DNA of 64,000 nt, from the NCBI RefSeq assembly GCF_029265695.1, contig NZ_JAJUHW010000010.1:16308-80307 (forward strand), read 5' to 3'. The notes beneath the pieces are model-generated. The model made no database searches. It was not told the origin of the DNA and saw only the letters and a program-made list of their open reading frames with translations. This document shows positions 42,226 through 51,074 of this stretch, piece by piece. The stretch is from Gracilinema caldarium. Its GTDB lineage: Bacteria; Spirochaetota; Spirochaetia; Treponematales; Breznakiellaceae. The position numbers were made by a program, and so were the translations under genes. The stretch's first letter is position 1. Each line of letters opens with the position of its first letter.

Positions 42226-43509
42226 TTAGCATCCGTCACTACGCCTGATGTTGGCTCCCAAAACGGAAAGCCGGTCCACCAGATTCTCGTAACCCCGTTC
42301 GATCTGATATACATTGCGGATCAGGCTTTTACCTTCCGCGGCCAAGGCTGCAATCACCATAGCCATTCCAGCCCGGACATCCGGGGATGTTAGTTCAGAA
42401 CCGGTGAGCGGCGAAGGCCCAGTCACTACCGCACGATGGGGATCACAGAGGACAATCCGGGCCCCCATACCGATAAGTTTATCCACAAAGAACATCCGGG
42501 ATTCGAACATTTTTTCATGGATAAGCACAGTTCCTTCCACTTGTGTCGCCACAACGGTAATAATACTGGTTAAGTCCGGCGGAAAACCTGGCCAGGGGGC
42601 ATCATCAATCTTGGGAATCATACCGCCAAGATCGGTATTTACCTTAAGAGACTGATTTTTAGACACATGCAGGGTGGTTCCATCAACTTCCCATTGGATA
42701 CCAAGTTTTCCGAAGGCGATTTTTGCGGGCCGCAAATCTTCTGGACGGGTATTGGTAATGGTAAGTTCGCTTTTGGTAGCCGCAGCAAGACCTATAAAAG
42801 ATCCAACCTCCATAAAATCCGCACCGATGGCAAACTCTGTCCCCTTAAGTCGATCCACCCCATCAATTACGAGCACATTCGATCCTATGCCAGATATTTT
42901 GGCACCCATGGACACCAGCATTTTGCAGAGATCCTGCACATGGGGTTCACTGGCCGCATTTGTCAGGATGGTTCTGCCTGAAGCAAGGACCGCTGCCATT
43001 ATGGCATTTTCAGTGGCCGTTACCGAAGCTTCATCGAGGAAAATATCGGCACCCTTTAGGCGGGGAGCGGAAAATACAAAAATACCGTTAACTTCAACCT
43101 GGGCGCCTAGTTCGGTCAGTGCAAGAAAGTGGGTATCGAGCCTGCGGCGTCCGATTACATCCCCGCCGGGAGGAGGAAGCACCACCCTGCCGTTCCGGGC
43201 AAGCATGGGACCTGCAAACAGAATGGAAGCCCTGATTTTTTTAGCCAGGGCGATGGGGATTTCATCGCTTGTGATATTCGTCATATGGAGCCGGTAAGTA
43301 TTTTTTCCGGTTGCCTGGACGGTTCCGCCCAGGGCTTTGAAAACCTCCAGCATGACCTGAACATCTTCGATAGCTGGTATATTTTTAAGAACCACCGGTT
43401 CATCAGTCAGAAGGGCTGCGGCAATACAGGGAAGGGCCGCGTTTTTGTTTCCGCTGGCGGTAATGGTTCCCGAAAGGGTTTTTCCGCCTTCAATTAAGTA
43501 TTCGTGCAT
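42226..43509 (-). CDS. murA: UDP-N-acetylglucosamine 1-carboxyvinyltransferase (Asp form)
   Basis: It catalyses the first committed step of peptidoglycan synthesis, adding enolpyruvate from PEP to UDP-GlcNAc. The protein has 427 residues with the conserved ASGNKNAALPC near residue 20. The active-site loop reads PPGGDVIGRRRLD, with aspartate (residue 117) where E. coli has the catalytic cysteine 115. This form is known in Borrelia, mycobacteria and chlamydiae and is not inhibited by fosfomycin. The true start is the ATG at 43509, 6 nt from a promoter -10; the ORF track begins 14 codons earlier. Confidence 0.96.
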   Translation of the reverse strand: MHEYLIEGGKTLSGTITASGNKNAALPCIAAALLTDEPVVLKNIPAIEDVQVMLEVFKALGGTVQATGKNTYRLHMTNITSDEIPIALAKKIRASILFAGPMLARNGRVVLPPPGGDVIGRRRLDTHFLALTELGAQVEVNGIFVFSAPRLKGADIFLDEASVTATENAIMAAVLASGRTILTNAASEPHVQDLCKMLVSMGAKISGIGSNVLVIDGVDRLKGTEFAIGADFMEVGSFIGLAAATKSELTITNTRPEDLRPAKIAFGKLGIQWEVDGTTLHVSKNQSLKVNTDLGGMIPKIDDAPWPGFPPDLTSIITVVATQVEGTVLIHEKMFESRMFFVDKLIGMGARIVLCDPHRAVVTGPSPLTGSELTSPDVRAGMAMVIAALAAEGKSLIRNVYQIERGYENLVDRLSVLGANIRRSDGC

Positions 43510-43515
43510 AAAAGT

Positions 43516-43544
43516 ACCATATCCTGCAAAACTAAACTGGTCAA
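43516..43544 (-). promoter_or_regulatory. murA promoter, probably leaderless
   Basis: TTGACC, a 17-nt spacer and TATGGT, with the -10 ending 6 nt before the ATG. No Shine-Dalgarno is present. Confidence 0.55.
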
Positions 43545-43594
43545 CCGCCATGTAAGTCCTAAATTGCTAGAAGTTCAGGGTCGTCAATGCAAGC

Positions 43595-43623
43595 TTGATA
43601 AACCGCACTATTTGCGATATTTT
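43595..43623 (+). promoter_or_regulatory. Promoter of the metalloprotease gene
   Basis: TTGATA, a 17-nt spacer and TATTTT, with the -10 ending 12 nt before the ATG at 43636. The leader would be about 5 nt, too short for a Shine-Dalgarno. Confidence 0.45.
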
Positions 43624-43635
43624 CTAACAACCGAT

Positions 43636-46557
43636 ATGAAAACACCTATTTTACTGACCCGTTTTGGCAGAGCAGGACTCGGGCTTTTATTCTTCTTTTT
43701 GGTGACCCTGGGGCCTATGCATGCCCAGACATTTAAGCCCTTTACATCCCTTGCGGTGCTTAAAACGGATCATTTTGATATTATCTTCGCTGAAAAATCC
43801 CGCCCTACGGCCTTAAGGCTCGCGAGTTTTGCTGATGAAGTCTACAAAGAAGTAACGGCTCTCTTAGGTATTCAGCTGAGCGGCCGTATCCCCGTAACTA
43901 TAACAGCCGATACGGACCAGTTTAATGGGTACATGAATCCCCTGCCCTACCCGCATATCGTACTATTTGATACCCCCATGGATATCGAATGGACCGCATT
44001 CCAAGATCCGCTTCGTTCTCTTTTTTTGCATGAACTCACCCATGCGGTTTCTTTGAACAGCCGCGGCGGTATTGCCTCATTTTTACACAGGCTATTTGGG
44101 TCCTGGGTTAATCCGACCTTTTTGACGGCCCCGCTTTTTATGGTCGAGGGGGTCACCGTTAGTTTTGAAAGCCTCGACGGCTCAGGCCGGGCCTCTGATC
44201 CTTTGGTGGAACAGACTATACGGCAGGCGGTGACTGAAAACCGGGCTCTCACGCCTTTCCAGGCGAGCGGCGTTTATGACTATCCGCCCCTACGACGGAG
44301 CTACTATGAATATGGGGGACTTTTCTCTTCCTGGCTCCAAAAAATATACGGCATGGATCGCTATAGCCAATTATGGCAAGCCATGGGATCAGGTATTCCC
44401 CTATCCCTGTTTTATTACAACCACGGCTTTTATCGTCTTTTTAAAGACACCTACGGTGTACCGCTCAAAGATGCCTGGCAGCAGTTTCTCGCCTCCTATG
44501 CCACCACAGCCCCGGAACCGCTTAAGGAGAGGGACATACTTATCCGGGATCTCCAGATAGCTGGCCTAGCAGCCGCAGATTCGGTGGTGTACGGCATAGA
44601 CACAAAAGAGCATGTGCTCTTTGCCGTGGACTTAAGAAAAGAGACGAATCAGGCAAAAAAGCAGCGGATCCGTACGGTACCATCCTCTGCCTACGATCTT
44701 TCTATTAATCAGGCGCAGAACAGGCTGCTTATTTCCTATTACCGGTACGCCGGCGACCTGGCCAGTGCGGTGGTAGGGGAGTACACCACCGCGGGAAAAG
44801 CGACCGGCCGGGAATGGACTGGCATTTACAAGGCAAGCTATTTCCGGGATGGCATAGTCGGTATTGGATCCCGGCTCCATTATACGGACCTGGTGTATGT
44901 GGACGGCCCAGGTCGCCGGCATGTTCTTGCCCAGGGAAACGATCTTGTTCTTTTTTCCAAACCAGTCCCCATAGACGACCGGCGGATTGCCATCATTTTA
45001 AGCGTCAAAGGAGAGCGGCGGCTCGGCATCTTTAATGTAGAAGATAGTACTTTTTCCATCGTAAAGACCGGCCTCCCCGACGACGCTGAACGGTGGCGTT
45101 TTGTACGCAACCTGTCAGCCCGGGGGACTAGCCTTTTCTTTTCCTACAACGACGATCATAGCTTTTACAGATGGGGAAAACTAGACCTGGATAATCCTAA
45201 TCCTGAGAGGGCCCTCTATTTTTCTGAAAGCAAGCGTTCTGGCGGCGTGCTGTTGCCGGTTCAAACGACAGACAGTCTTGTGTACCGCGCTGCAGAAAGC
45301 ACCTGGGACCAGTTAGTCCGCTATCCCTTTAACGAACTCGAGGGGGCGAGCGGAATCTATTCGGCCTACCGGCTTGAACCCTTTGATATACAAGAAGGAG
45401 CAGAGCAGATGGGAACAGCGGTACTACCCTCCGCCGCCCAGAATAAGCCGAAAGAAACAGCCTACAATCCTATCCGCTACCTGAACCCCCTCAAATTCTG
45501 GCTCCCTGTGCCTCTTATCAATAATGTGGATAACAGTATCCGCATCGACGGCATGGGCATTATCACCTACCTCATGGATCCTACCGACACCAATACGGTG
45601 CTCATTAACGCTGGGGGAGATCTGGTCGGAAAGCTCGGCTATTTTGATATTTCCTGGACTTCACTGAACCTTGGGTTTCCGGTCTTTAGTTCCGTTTCTG
45701 ACCAGATGGAAGCCATAGAGTCCCTATCTGGTTATACTGCTTACCGGGCAAGCAGGGTGCAGTTTTCTAGCCCCCTCGTCTTTAATTTGGGGGATAAAAA
45801 CTTTAATCTCCATCTCATGCCATCGCTCTCCATGCTGCTTGCCGCCTTTGATCCCGGGGATGGAAGCAGCGCTTACCTGTGGACTTATGAGAAGCCCCTG
45901 TGGGCCTACGGCCTCAGTCTGGGGCTTTCCAATTTTTACCGGAAACCCTGGCAGCTTTTCGGGAACGGCGCCGGACTTGACCTGTTTGCCCGCTCGGTGT
46001 GGAAAGGAAACTCAAACCGTCTCGACGCAACACTTAAGGCGAGCAAGGAACCCCTTTCGTCCTGGTTTGCCCTGCGGGGGACAATCTATGGAGCCTGGGA
46101 CGAACGGGGGATGAGCCTGGACGGAAAAAGCGTTTCCTATGGCAATGCCCCCTTTGCGGATGTAGCGGCTTCCGAATATGCTTCTCAGGCGCCTGCAAAC
46201 CTCCCCTGGCTGGCAGGCGGAGAAGCGGAGTTAAAACTCTTTGCGATAGAAACTCAATCCAATATATCCCACCTCTATGTAAACCGCCTTTTCGGCACCC
46301 TGGCTTACCGCGGGGTAATCTATGAGGCTACTGAAAAAAGCAATCTGGAAGACGCTGGCGAAGCCCTTGCCAATAGACTGTACGGTTACCATTCTATCAT
46401 CGTGAAACTGGGAACCGTCGTATCGGCCACACCTATTACGTTAGCACCACTCCGTTATTCGCCCTTCTTCTGGGCTGCCATAAAGCTTTCTAACCTAAAG
46501 GACCAGGATGCAAGCAACGATTTCCAGCTAGGTTTTGCCCTTTCGTTTGAATGGTAG
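43636..46557 (+). CDS. Exported metalloprotease with propeller-like and outer-membrane barrel regions
   Basis: A 973-residue protein. I start it at the ATG at 43636, which begins a signal peptide ending MHAQT; the ORF-track start at 43504 overlaps murA. Residues 20-300 hold a zinc-protease domain with HELTH at 132-136 and a downstream FMVEGVTVSFE (third ligand near 170), as in peptidase MA-like gluzincins. The middle (about 300-620) has WD/TolB-like repeats. The last 300 residues alternate as amphipathic beta strands and end in ...LGFALSFEW, with the aromatic terminus of an outer-membrane barrel. The protein probably sits in the outer membrane. Which side the protease faces is unknown. Confidence 0.7.
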   Translation: MKTPILLTRFGRAGLGLLFFFLVTLGPMHAQTFKPFTSLAVLKTDHFDIIFAEKSRPTALRLASFADEVYKEVTALLGIQLSGRIPVTITADTDQFNGYMNPLPYPHIVLFDTPMDIEWTAFQDPLRSLFLHELTHAVSLNSRGGIASFLHRLFGSWVNPTFLTAPLFMVEGVTVSFESLDGSGRASDPLVEQTIRQAVTENRALTPFQASGVYDYPPLRRSYYEYGGLFSSWLQKIYGMDRYSQLWQAMGSGIPLSLFYYNHGFYRLFKDTYGVPLKDAWQQFLASYATTAPEPLKERDILIRDLQIAGLAAADSVVYGIDTKEHVLFAVDLRKETNQAKKQRIRTVPSSAYDLSINQAQNRLLISYYRYAGDLASAVVGEYTTAGKATGREWTGIYKASYFRDGIVGIGSRLHYTDLVYVDGPGRRHVLAQGNDLVLFSKPVPIDDRRIAIILSVKGERRLGIFNVEDSTFSIVKTGLPDDAERWRFVRNLSARGTSLFFSYNDDHSFYRWGKLDLDNPNPERALYFSESKRSGGVLLPVQTTDSLVYRAAESTWDQLVRYPFNELEGASGIYSAYRLEPFDIQEGAEQMGTAVLPSAAQNKPKETAYNPIRYLNPLKFWLPVPLINNVDNSIRIDGMGIITYLMDPTDTNTVLINAGGDLVGKLGYFDISWTSLNLGFPVFSSVSDQMEAIESLSGYTAYRASRVQFSSPLVFNLGDKNFNLHLMPSLSMLLAAFDPGDGSSAYLWTYEKPLWAYGLSLGLSNFYRKPWQLFGNGAGLDLFARSVWKGNSNRLDATLKASKEPLSSWFALRGTIYGAWDERGMSLDGKSVSYGNAPFADVAASEYASQAPANLPWLAGGEAELKLFAIETQSNISHLYVNRLFGTLAYRGVIYEATEKSNLEDAGEALANRLYGYHSIIVKLGTVVSATPITLAPLRYSPFFWAAIKLSNLKDQDASNDFQLGFALSFEW

Positions 46558-47439
46558 CCCCTGCAGGGTCGCCAAATAAACACCTAAAATGACGGCCAGG
46601 GCGCCCCACCACTGGAGGGCTGCAAGCCGTTCATTGAGGGCGAAAAAGCCTGCTATAACAGTCACCACCGGAATAAGGTTGATGAACACCGAGGAGGTAC
46701 CGACACCGAGGTGCTGGAGGGCATACACATAAAACCAATAGCCCAGGGCTGAGCAAAAAACACCTAAATACGCTACATGGGCGAGCACAGTCCAGGAGAG
46801 GCTCTCCCAGAGGGGCTGTTCGAAGAACGCAAAGGGAATAAAGCCAAGAAAGCCAAACACCGATTGCCAATAGACGATATAGATACGGGACCGTTTTGCC
46901 GAAAGGCCCTGGGTAAGGAGGGCATAACCTACCCAGCTTAAAGCGGCGCCAAGCATAAAAAGGTAACCCACCGGATCCGAAACAGAACCAGAGAAACCTG
47001 TCGCAGGGAGGGAAGGCAGCACTACAAGATAAACCCCGAATACAGAGAGGGCTGCTCCAGCCCAGCGGCGAATGCGCAGGGGCTGCCGGGGCGGCAGGAA
47101 GCGTTCCATGACCATGGCAAGAACCGGTATTGCAGCAATAATGATGGAGGCTTCGGAGGCGCTTACCCGGGCAACACCATTGTTTTCAAAGTAAAAGTAG
47201 GCCGTTACCCCGATAAGGCCTGCTCCCGCAAGGGCGGGGACATCCTCGCGCTTTAGTCGGTCCTCCGGCGCAAGGCGCTTTTTTATAAAAAAAAGCACTA
47301 TGGTGCCCAGCAAAAAACGGAAGGCCCCGAGCGTCATAGGAGGCAGCACCGCTACGGATATTTTTATGGAAATAAAAGAAAGGCCCCAAAAAAGGACAGC
47401 CCCAATAATGGCCAAGAGCGCTCTACTTCGTGCCTGCAT
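46528..47439 (-). CDS. EamA/DMT-family transporter
   Basis: A 303-residue inner-membrane protein with ten hydrophobic segments in two EamA repeats (first [20 protein letters not shown]; second near 155-300). Such proteins export metabolites or amino acids; the substrate is unknown. The ATG at 47439 has AAGGTG upstream. Its 3' end overlaps the convergent metalloprotease gene by 30 nt, so the barrel's last residues and this C-terminus share DNA. Confidence 0.86.
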   Translation of the reverse strand: MQARSRALLAIIGAVLFWGLSFISIKISVAVLPPMTLGAFRFLLGTIVLFFIKKRLAPEDRLKREDVPALAGAGLIGVTAYFYFENNGVARVSASEASIIIAAIPVLAMVMERFLPPRQPLRIRRWAGAALSVFGVYLVVLPSLPATGFSGSVSDPVGYLFMLGAALSWVGYALLTQGLSAKRSRIYIVYWQSVFGFLGFIPFAFFEQPLWESLSWTVLAHVAYLGVFCSALGYWFYVYALQHLGVGTSSVFINLIPVVTVIAGFFALNERLAALQWWGALAVILGVYLATLQGLPFKRKGKT

Positions 47440-47526
47440 GATACACCTTGCGGAGAAAGTAAGTTCTGTATACTGTACTTGTACCACAGCGGTTATGCAA
47501 AAGTCTATTGTGAGGAGGAAATAAGT

Positions 47527-48018
47527 ATGAAAACCTGCCCCTGCGGTTCAGGAAAAGCCTACAGCGATTGCTGCGAAGCATATATTACGGGGAAGAAAAA
47601 GGCCCCTACGGCGGAAGCTCTCATGAGGAGCCGCTACACCGCCTATGCAGAACATGCCATCAACTATATTGTGGATACCTGCGTTCCCGAAGGCCGGGAC
47701 GATATTGATATGGAACAGACCCGCAGCTGGAGCGAGAAATCCCAATGGCTGGGGCTAAAAATTATTGGCACCGAAAAGGGCGGCCCCTCTGACACCGAAG
47801 GGGTTGTCGAATTCGAAGCATCCTATGCTCTGGATGGCCTTAAGGACGTTCACCATGAACGGGCCTATTTTAAGAAAATTGATGGCGCCTGGCTCTACGA
47901 CAAGGGAGAAATTGTTCCCACCACCATAGTCCGCGCTGCCCCCAAGGTCGGTCGGAACGATCCCTGCCCCTGCGGGAGCGGCAAAAAATATAAACACTGC
48001 TGCGGCAAAAACGCATAA
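47527..48018 (+). CDS. YchJ-type protein with two SEC-C zinc motifs
   Basis: A 163-residue protein with a SEC-C motif at each end ([13 protein letters not shown] and [14 protein letters not shown]), each of which binds zinc, and a central NTF2-like YchJ domain ([21 protein letters not shown]). The arrangement is that of E. coli YchJ. Function unknown. GAGGAGG supports the ATG at 47527. Confidence 0.9.
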   Translation: MKTCPCGSGKAYSDCCEAYITGKKKAPTAEALMRSRYTAYAEHAINYIVDTCVPEGRDDIDMEQTRSWSEKSQWLGLKIIGTEKGGPSDTEGVVEFEASYALDGLKDVHHERAYFKKIDGAWLYDKGEIVPTTIVRAAPKVGRNDPCPCGSGKKYKHCCGKNA

Positions 48019-48031
48019 ACAACTCACACCT

Positions 48032-48055
48032 GCAGCCCCTCCGGCAGGGGGCTGC
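48032..48055. terminator. Hairpin between convergent ychJ-type and hydrogenase genes
   Basis: GCAGCCCC and GGGGCTGC form a perfect 8-bp stem with an 8-nt loop in the 64-nt gap between two convergent genes. The stem is GC-rich but has no T-tract on either side. Confidence 0.5.
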
Positions 48056-48082
48056 CAGGGGGCGGCTGCGTAATATTAAGTT

Positions 48083-49558
48083 TTAATGAGCGGGAGCTGC
48101 CGTTTCCTGGGCAAGAACATGAGCGGTCTTGCTCGATTCTGCGATTTTTTTAAGCTGCATGGTGGCGACCTTAGGATTGGTGATCACCGAGGGTCCAGCC
48201 ACACAGCCCCCCTGGCAGGCCATAACTTCCAAAAGGTTACCTGTATGCTTGCCCTCTGCCCAGGCTTTGAGCACCTTAAAACTGTCTTTCGTGAGGCCGT
48301 CGATAGCCTCGCCCTTAAAGGGAATATGTGCGGGAAGATAGGCCTGCACGGCGCTGCTCACCCCTCCAGCCCAGGCAAAACTGCGTCCCCCGGCTAAGGC
48401 TTCTTCCGGAAGGGGCTTTTCTTCCATTTCCGCCACATCGATCCCCATGGCTACAAAAAGGGCACCAATTTCTTCCACCGAAAGCACATAGTCCACCAGA
48501 GGGTCATCCATCCCCTCTTTCCGTTTTGCAAGACAGGGTCCGATAAAGACCCGCAGATGATCCGGTTTTTCCCGGGCCGCAAGTTCTGCCGTATAGTGCA
48601 TAGGGGTCCTGGTATCCGAAACCCGTTCTTTAAGAGATGGCAGGTGCTTGTGGACCGCCTCCACATAGGCAGGACAGCAACTCGTGGTCATAAAGGGTTC
48701 TCCCTTTTCCATCCGTTCGGCAAACTCATGGGCTTCTTTTTCTGCGGTAATATCCGCCCCCCGGGCAACCTCGTAAACCGCATCAAAGCCAGAGCGCTCT
48801 AGGGCGGCAACGAGCTTACCCAGAGATGCCTTAAATTGGCCTGCCACTGCAGGTGCAAAGAGGGCTGCCAGTTTTTCTCCCCGTTTTTTAGCCTTGAGTA
48901 CATCGATAATCTGGGACTTGTCCATCATGGCGCCGAAGGGACATTCCCGCATACAGTTGCCGCAAAAAATACACTTATCGTAATCGATCCGTTCCTTTCC
49001 GTTGGCATCCTTGGTAATAGCACCTACCGGACAGGCCTCCTCGCAGGGAACAGGTATTTTGATGATCGCATGGTAGGGACAGACCTGCTGGCAAATGCCG
49101 CAGTTTACGCATTTTTCCTTATCAATAACCGCGTGCCCATCCACCATGCTGACTGCTTTTTTAGGACAGTTCATTACACAGGGCCGGGCAAGACAGCCCT
49201 GGCACGCGTTGGTCACCAGGAATTGGGTCTTAACACAGGCGTTGCAGGCCTCATCCAGAACCGTCAGAATGGGCGCCGTAATCCGATCTCGTTCCAGAGC
49301 TTCCCGGGCATAGACCGCAAGCGGTGTACCATCATCAACATACTGCTCTACAGAAAAGCCCAGCCGGGCGAGGATCCGGCTTTTTAAGATTTCCCGGTCA
49401 TGGTACACACAGCACCGGATGGATTGGTATGACGGGTCGCTGGTCATTTCGTAGGGGATCCGGTCAATATCCTTTTCCAGCCGGTCTTCCAGCATCAGTT
49501 TAATAATGGAAATCAAGATCTCCCGTTTAACCAGGGCAGCATTGTTATTATAGTGCAT
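48083..49558 (-). CDS. [FeFe] hydrogenase, group B-type
   Basis: A 491-residue soluble hydrogenase. Four-cysteine clusters for [4Fe-4S] centres occur near residues 140-215 (CVNCGICQQVCPYH and CIFCGNCMRECPFG). The H-cluster motifs follow: TSCCPAYVE, FIGPCLAKRKEG and VMACQGGCVAGP. The N-terminal part, with several extra cysteines (CNACVKTQFLVTNACQGC), is typical of group B. Such enzymes link ferredoxin to hydrogen in anaerobic metabolism. It ends the operon with the thioredoxin-like ferredoxins, phosphatase and sensory hydrogenase. Maturation genes (hydEFG) are not in the window. Confidence 0.9.
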   Translation of the reverse strand: MHYNNNAALVKREILISIIKLMLEDRLEKDIDRIPYEMTSDPSYQSIRCCVYHDREILKSRILARLGFSVEQYVDDGTPLAVYAREALERDRITAPILTVLDEACNACVKTQFLVTNACQGCLARPCVMNCPKKAVSMVDGHAVIDKEKCVNCGICQQVCPYHAIIKIPVPCEEACPVGAITKDANGKERIDYDKCIFCGNCMRECPFGAMMDKSQIIDVLKAKKRGEKLAALFAPAVAGQFKASLGKLVAALERSGFDAVYEVARGADITAEKEAHEFAERMEKGEPFMTTSCCPAYVEAVHKHLPSLKERVSDTRTPMHYTAELAAREKPDHLRVFIGPCLAKRKEGMDDPLVDYVLSVEEIGALFVAMGIDVAEMEEKPLPEEALAGGRSFAWAGGVSSAVQAYLPAHIPFKGEAIDGLTKDSFKVLKAWAEGKHTGNLLEVMACQGGCVAGPSVITNPKVATMQLKKIAESSKTAHVLAQETAAPAH

Positions 49559-49821
49559 TAGCGTTCTCCTAATTTTTCTCCAATCTTTCGCAGTATGTCA
49601 GGAATGGTAGCCTGAGAGAGTACTTCCCCATCCACCAGGGCAAAGGGAGCCTTGCCATTGCTTTTATCCTTACAGTATCCAAGACAGGGAGACCCCTCCA
49701 GTTCCACATTGCCCTTCCACTTGGCGGGGATATGATCATCCAAGAGCAGCAGCTCCGAGCCGCCCATGACATAACAGGCGGTACCTGAACAGACAACAAC
49801 CTTAATAACCTTCTCATTCAT
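49558..49821 (-). CDS. Thioredoxin-like [2Fe-2S] ferredoxin
   Basis: An 87-residue protein with the four cysteines of the NuoE-like [2Fe-2S] fold: CSGTACYVMGG near residue 11 and SPCLGYCKD near 46. These small ferredoxins pass electrons to hydrogenases or NADH-linked subunits. It overlaps the hydrogenase start by 1 nt and follows the phosphatase gene. A paralogue starts the same operon at 53101. Confidence 0.85.
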   Translation of the reverse strand: MNEKVIKVVVCSGTACYVMGGSELLLLDDHIPAKWKGNVELEGSPCLGYCKDKSNGKAPFALVDGEVLSQATIPDILRKIGEKLGER

Positions 49822-49832
49822 AGAATGCTCCT

Positions 49833-51074
49833 CTATATAAAACGGATGTGGATTTCCTTAAGATACTTTTCTTCCAGCAATCCCGCTATACGTTTGATGA
49901 TATTCCTGCGTATTTCCAGTTCAACCGGCATGGACGGATCCTGGTGGGCTTCGTTAATCTTTGTACCCACCACAAATTCGATACAGTCCGAGTTTAATAA
50001 GAGTTCCACAAGCTGGGTTGCAGGGTTGGATTTGAGCCGGTCAGGGCTCGCCGGATTTTCCAGAAGTTCTGCTGCGCGGCCCAGGGTGATGATTCCCTCG
50101 GTAACCAGATCTGCCCCCTCCATAAGGGAAGCGGGCGGAATGACCGGGTCTATATTTTTTAAGTTCACTTTGATGGATAGTCCTAGTTCACGGGCAACAA
50201 TGCTCGCCGTGGTGCCGCCGCAAAGGATCTTAGAGCCTTGAAAATCCCGGAACATCCGGGCCATTTCCGCATCCCGCCCCGGATCGATGGAAGGCCCCGA
50301 CATAAGAAGGAGCCGCCGGGGCTTACGGAAATAAATGACCGCGCAGGTAATGTCATCCTTTGGCTGATACGCATCGTGGGATTCCGCTTCCTGTACGACA
50401 GCCTGGGCAAGCCTGCGGGCAGATATATCCGGCGTTTCTCTGAGGAGTTTCATAATATAGGACTGGACCCGGGGCACCCCCCAGCCCAGGGGGTAGGAGC
50501 GGCTTCCCATGCCAGACTGGGAGACCCCATCGGAAAAAAACACGAGCCGATCTCCGCTTTTAGCCTCAAATTCGCTGTAGTGCATAACTGCCCGGGATAG
50601 GAGCGACACCGATCCACTCCTTAAAGGGGCTTGCCCTCCCTGCCTCCGTGAACCAGGCCGGTCGACCGCAATATCGTGTTTGAGCGGTTCAAGCAGGATC
50701 GGCTCAGCGGCCTCGCGAAAAAGGAGATAGGCCGGATTGTCATATTCAATGATTTTTACCCTGCTTTGGCTGTCTATATCCGCCAGGGTAAAGGTTGCGT
50801 AACTGATGCCCCGCTCCTTGCAAACCGGCAGGGTCTTCATAATTATCCGGGCAGCCTTGCGGAGCGGAATGTCCTCCGCCACAAAGCGGGCAGCCATGGT
50901 GGCGGTCAGGGTTGCCAGGACTCCGGCCTTAATGCCCGACCCGAGTCCATCGGAAAGGACTGAAATAATGCGGCCATCGTCGGTTTTCCGTGAGAGGAAC
51001 ACGTCACCCTCGGCGCCCTGGCCCTGTTTTTTACGGGCAAAATGGGCAACCTCGATAAAATTGGATCCATTCAT
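49833..51074 (-). CDS. SpoIIE-type PP2C serine phosphatase
   Basis: A 413-residue protein whose first 250 residues are a PP2C phosphatase of the SpoIIE class: VLSDGLGSGIKAG (metal aspartate), FFSDGVSQSG and PKDDITCAVIYF. The remaining 160 residues (from PRRLLLMSGPSIDPGRD) form another domain rich in alternating beta/alpha elements; I do not assign it. SpoIIE phosphatases dephosphorylate STAS-domain antagonists. It overlaps the sensory hydrogenase gene by 4 nt, a pairing known in anaerobes and suggesting a redox- or hydrogen-controlled phosphatase. Confidence 0.88.
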   Translation of the reverse strand: MNGSNFIEVAHFARKKQGQGAEGDVFLSRKTDDGRIISVLSDGLGSGIKAGVLATLTATMAARFVAEDIPLRKAARIIMKTLPVCKERGISYATFTLADIDSQSRVKIIEYDNPAYLLFREAAEPILLEPLKHDIAVDRPGSRRQGGQAPLRSGSVSLLSRAVMHYSEFEAKSGDRLVFFSDGVSQSGMGSRSYPLGWGVPRVQSYIMKLLRETPDISARRLAQAVVQEAESHDAYQPKDDITCAVIYFRKPRRLLLMSGPSIDPGRDAEMARMFRDFQGSKILCGGTTASIVARELGLSIKVNLKNIDPVIPPASLMEGADLVTEGIITLGRAAELLENPASPDRLKSNPATQLVELLLNSDCIEFVVGTKINEAHQDPSMPVELEIRRNIIKRIAGLLEEKYLKEIHIRFI

